This document shows positions 6,235 through 7,595 of a DNA stretch of 7,595 nt, piece after piece. The stretch covers positions 1 to 7,595 of the forward strand of contig CALKIU010000144.1 in the NCBI GenBank assembly GCA_937995745.1. The letters run 5' to 3'. The notes below the pieces were generated by a model that was given only the letters and a program-made list of their open reading frames with translations, did no database searches and was not told the origin of the DNA. Each line of letters opens with the position of its first letter. The first letter of the stretch is position 1. This DNA is from an uncultured Bacillaceae bacterium (lineage in GTDB: Bacteria; Bacillota; Bacilli; Bacillales; Cytobacillaceae). The position numbers and the translations under genes are program-made.

Positions 6235-6316
6235 GCAAACTTCTGCTTGTTAATGTTTTTGGGGATGGGCTTTTGTGCCGGGGTCCTTTTTCGTTTCATG
6301 AGAACCGGTGGACCCT

Positions 6317-6526
6317 CTACTTATGTTTTTTTACGATTTTTTCCGCTCTTACCGTTGTAAGAATAATGACGACAAATGACGCCAATCCGACATATATCCA
6401 TAGATCAACCAGGATAAAAGCGAGAACAAGGGCAGCAACAGCCAAAATAATTGAGGTAATTAAACCGGCCATCGTGAGAAAGTCTTTTTTGATTAATTGT
6501 CTCCTCATTAGTTTTTTTGTTTTCAT
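6317..6526 (-). CDS. small two-helix membrane protein of unknown function
   Basis: I do not recognise this 69-residue protein. It begins with a basic segment (MKTKKLMRRQLIKK) and continues with a hydrophobic helix at about residues 17-39. A second helix at about 43-57 follows, and it ends with a basic tail (VRAEKIVKKHK). That layout suggests a small membrane hairpin with both ends in the cytoplasm. The frame is open further upstream to 6574. The ATG at 6526 is chosen because GGGAGG (6539-6534) lies 7 bases before it and the upstream extension has no hydrophobic or family character. A minus-strand TATAAT at 6626-6621 may be its -10. Downstream, GGGTCC/GGACCC (6315-6310 and 6286-6281) can pair but no T-run follows. 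The good ribosome binding site and membrane-protein composition support a real gene. Confidence 0.65.
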   Translation of the reverse strand: MKTKKLMRRQLIKKDFLTMAGLITSIILAVAALVLAFILVDLWIYVGLASFVVIILTTVRAEKIVKKHK

Positions 6527-6846
6527 ATCGATACCTCCCGAATTGAAAAACCCGTTTGCTCCGGCTATCGGCATTCCGTCTGCAAGTGTTTAGCCAATTT
6601 CCTCTTATGTCTTCTATTTCATTATAGGCAATTCTTCATCATAAATGGTTGAAAAAGTAAATTTACAATAATTATAAAGAATCTGACGATTAGCGGGCGG
6701 AGCTTTTTTCTTGTTGCGAATGGGAAGAGACAAATATGAAAATCAAAACTTTGACCGTCGATGCGATTGCAAACCGTTAAAAACAATGAAGGGTCACAGT
6801 AAATTCAGTCATCATAATCATTCATAAATTGAAAAGAGTGGAATAT
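6527..6846. other. divergent intergenic region between the small membrane protein and the YczE-family gene
   Basis: This stretch separates two divergent genes. It holds a minus-strand TATAAT (6626-6621) for the small gene and a plus-strand promoter candidate at 6649-6678. A 14-codon open frame (6736-6780) lies in the presumed leader of the downstream gene. No structured RNA or repeat is recognised. Confidence 0.5.
6649..6678 (+). promoter_or_regulatory. candidate promoter of the YczE-family gene
   Basis: TTGAAA (6649-6654) and TATAAA (6673-6678) are separated by 18 bases and each matches the vegetative consensus at five of six positions. Transcription from here would give a leader of about 160 bases. 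It lies back-to-back with the minus-strand TATAAT at 6626-6621. Confidence 0.45.
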
Positions 6847-7536
6847 ATGGAATTAATTATAAAAAGATGGATTTTGTACATTAGCGGGGTGTTTTTCCTA
6901 TCTTCAGGGGTCAGTTTGTCTATATTGGCAGATTTTGGGGTATCGCCGGTTTCGGCGCTTGCTTATGCCTTGTCGCTGGTCACCGGTTTATCTGTGGGAT
7001 TAATGGCCTTTGCTGCGAATATCCTTTATTTAATATTACAGGACTGTCTCAATAAGTCGGTGCCATGGAAAGAACATGCATTTCAATTAATCTTGAGTGT
7101 TTTATTCGGACTTTTTATTAATTTGACCCTTGCTGTGTTGGAATTTGTTTTGCCGCCGTCTCCCGGTTTGTTGCTCCGTGTGCTCTATCTCATTTGCAGT
7201 TTGTTCGTCATTGCGTTCGGCTTGTTTTTTCTGTTCTCATCAAAACTGCCCGTCCTTCCGTATGACGGTCTAACTTACGCTATAAGCAGGTTCTTTAAAT
7301 GGAGCGTGGGAAAAGCGAAAGTAAACAGCGATTTGGTGAACGTAACCGTGGCCGCCGCAATCTGTCTTTCTTTCTTGCGCCAATTGGGATCAATAGGATT
7401 GGGAACGCTGGTATCCGCTGTGTTTATCGGCAGAATTTTGGGTCTGTTCATGAACATATTCGGGCAAGGCTTGGCAAAGTGGCTCGTCAAGACACATCGG
7501 GAAAAACCGGGGCAAATATTTGTTGACGGACAGTAA
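6847..7536 (+). CDS. YczE-family integral membrane protein
   Basis: This 229-residue membrane protein has five to six hydrophobic helices (about residues 8-28, 48-66, 80-101, 108-131, 162-178 and 186-206). Three blocks line up with B. subtilis YczE as I recall it: GVSPVSALAYALSLVTGLSV (31-50) with its small-residue and Pro loop, PVLPYDGLTYAISR (135-148), and GSIGLGTLVSAVFIG (181-195). The family's molecular function is not established. A frame extension back to a TTG at 6829 lacks a ribosome binding site. The ATG at 6847 has AGAGTGGA at 6835-6842, a weak but usable site, so it is preferred. The C-terminal 20 residues are charged and cytoplasmic. The gene is alone on its transcript and ends just before a terminator. 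Confidence 0.85.
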   Translation: MELIIKRWILYISGVFFLSSGVSLSILADFGVSPVSALAYALSLVTGLSVGLMAFAANILYLILQDCLNKSVPWKEHAFQLILSVLFGLFINLTLAVLEFVLPPSPGLLLRVLYLICSLFVIAFGLFFLFSSKLPVLPYDGLTYAISRFFKWSVGKAKVNSDLVNVTVAAAICLSFLRQLGSIGLGTLVSAVFIGRILGLFMNIFGQGLAKWLVKTHREKPGQIFVDGQ

Positions 7537-7559
7537 ATTTAAATTCAATATATTTAACC

Positions 7560-7595
7560 ATCCGTCTTCCATTGCTGCAGAGGGCGGATTTTTTT
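7560..7595 (+). terminator. intrinsic terminator after the YczE-family gene (runs to window end)
   Basis: ATCCGTCTTC (7560-7569) pairs with GAGGGCGGAT (7580-7589) to give a 10-bp stem with two G-U pairs and a 10-base loop, followed by T residues from 7590 to the end of the window. It starts 24 bases after the stop codon. Confidence 0.85.

Noticed and set aside
6527..6574. Upstream extension of the small minus-strand membrane protein gene
   Set aside because: The ribosome binding site at 6534-6539 lies inside the extension and is placed for the ATG at 6526.
1..7595. Search for CRISPR arrays, insertion sequences, tRNA or rRNA genes, and toxin-antitoxin or phage-defence modules
   Set aside because: No regularly spaced repeats, transposase motifs, target-site duplications, tRNA-like cloverleafs or defence-system domains were seen by eye.

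Overview
The window looks like a piece of chromosome from a Bacillaceae bacterium (Firmicutes). Composition is moderate to low GC. Ribosome binding sites are strong AGGAGG-type, one gene uses a TTG start, and most transcription units end in hairpin-plus-T-run terminators. Several proteins resemble Bacillus subtilis ones recalled from memory: the aldehyde dehydrogenase is close to DhaS, the HAD phosphatase to NtdB, and the last membrane protein belongs to the YczE family. I cannot name the species.

Layout. Positions 1-1769 hold the end of a lactose/cellobiose-type PTS operon in the order EIIB (last 14 codons only), EIIC and EIIA, followed by two hairpin terminators (about 1770-1906). Positions 2201-3070 hold a single HAD-IIB sugar-phosphate phosphatase of the NtdB / sucrose-phosphatase type. 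It is followed by a GC-rich non-coding stretch (3071-3342) that ends in a terminator and carries a T-box-like motif. Positions 3334-4158 on the minus strand encode a five-helix CmpB-like (ABC-transporter type IV) membrane protein with a long charged tail. A 536-base intergenic region follows. It holds an orphan plus-strand terminator (4489-4524) and the promoter region of the aldehyde dehydrogenase gene (4695-6179), which has its own terminator. Next come a small two-helix membrane protein on the minus strand (6317-6526) and, divergently, a YczE-family membrane protein (6847-7536) whose terminator runs to the window edge.

How the genes fit together. Only the PTS genes form a clear operon: EIIA, EIIB and EIIC together import and phosphorylate a beta-glucoside or related disaccharide. 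The phosphatase could act on a sugar phosphate, but its link to the PTS is only adjacency and two terminators separate them. The remaining genes look like independent monocistronic units.

I see no mobile element, CRISPR array, tRNA, rRNA or clear novel multi-gene system. The items most worth checking are the T-box-like RNA at 3071-3342, which has no gene to control, and the orphan terminator at 4489-4524.
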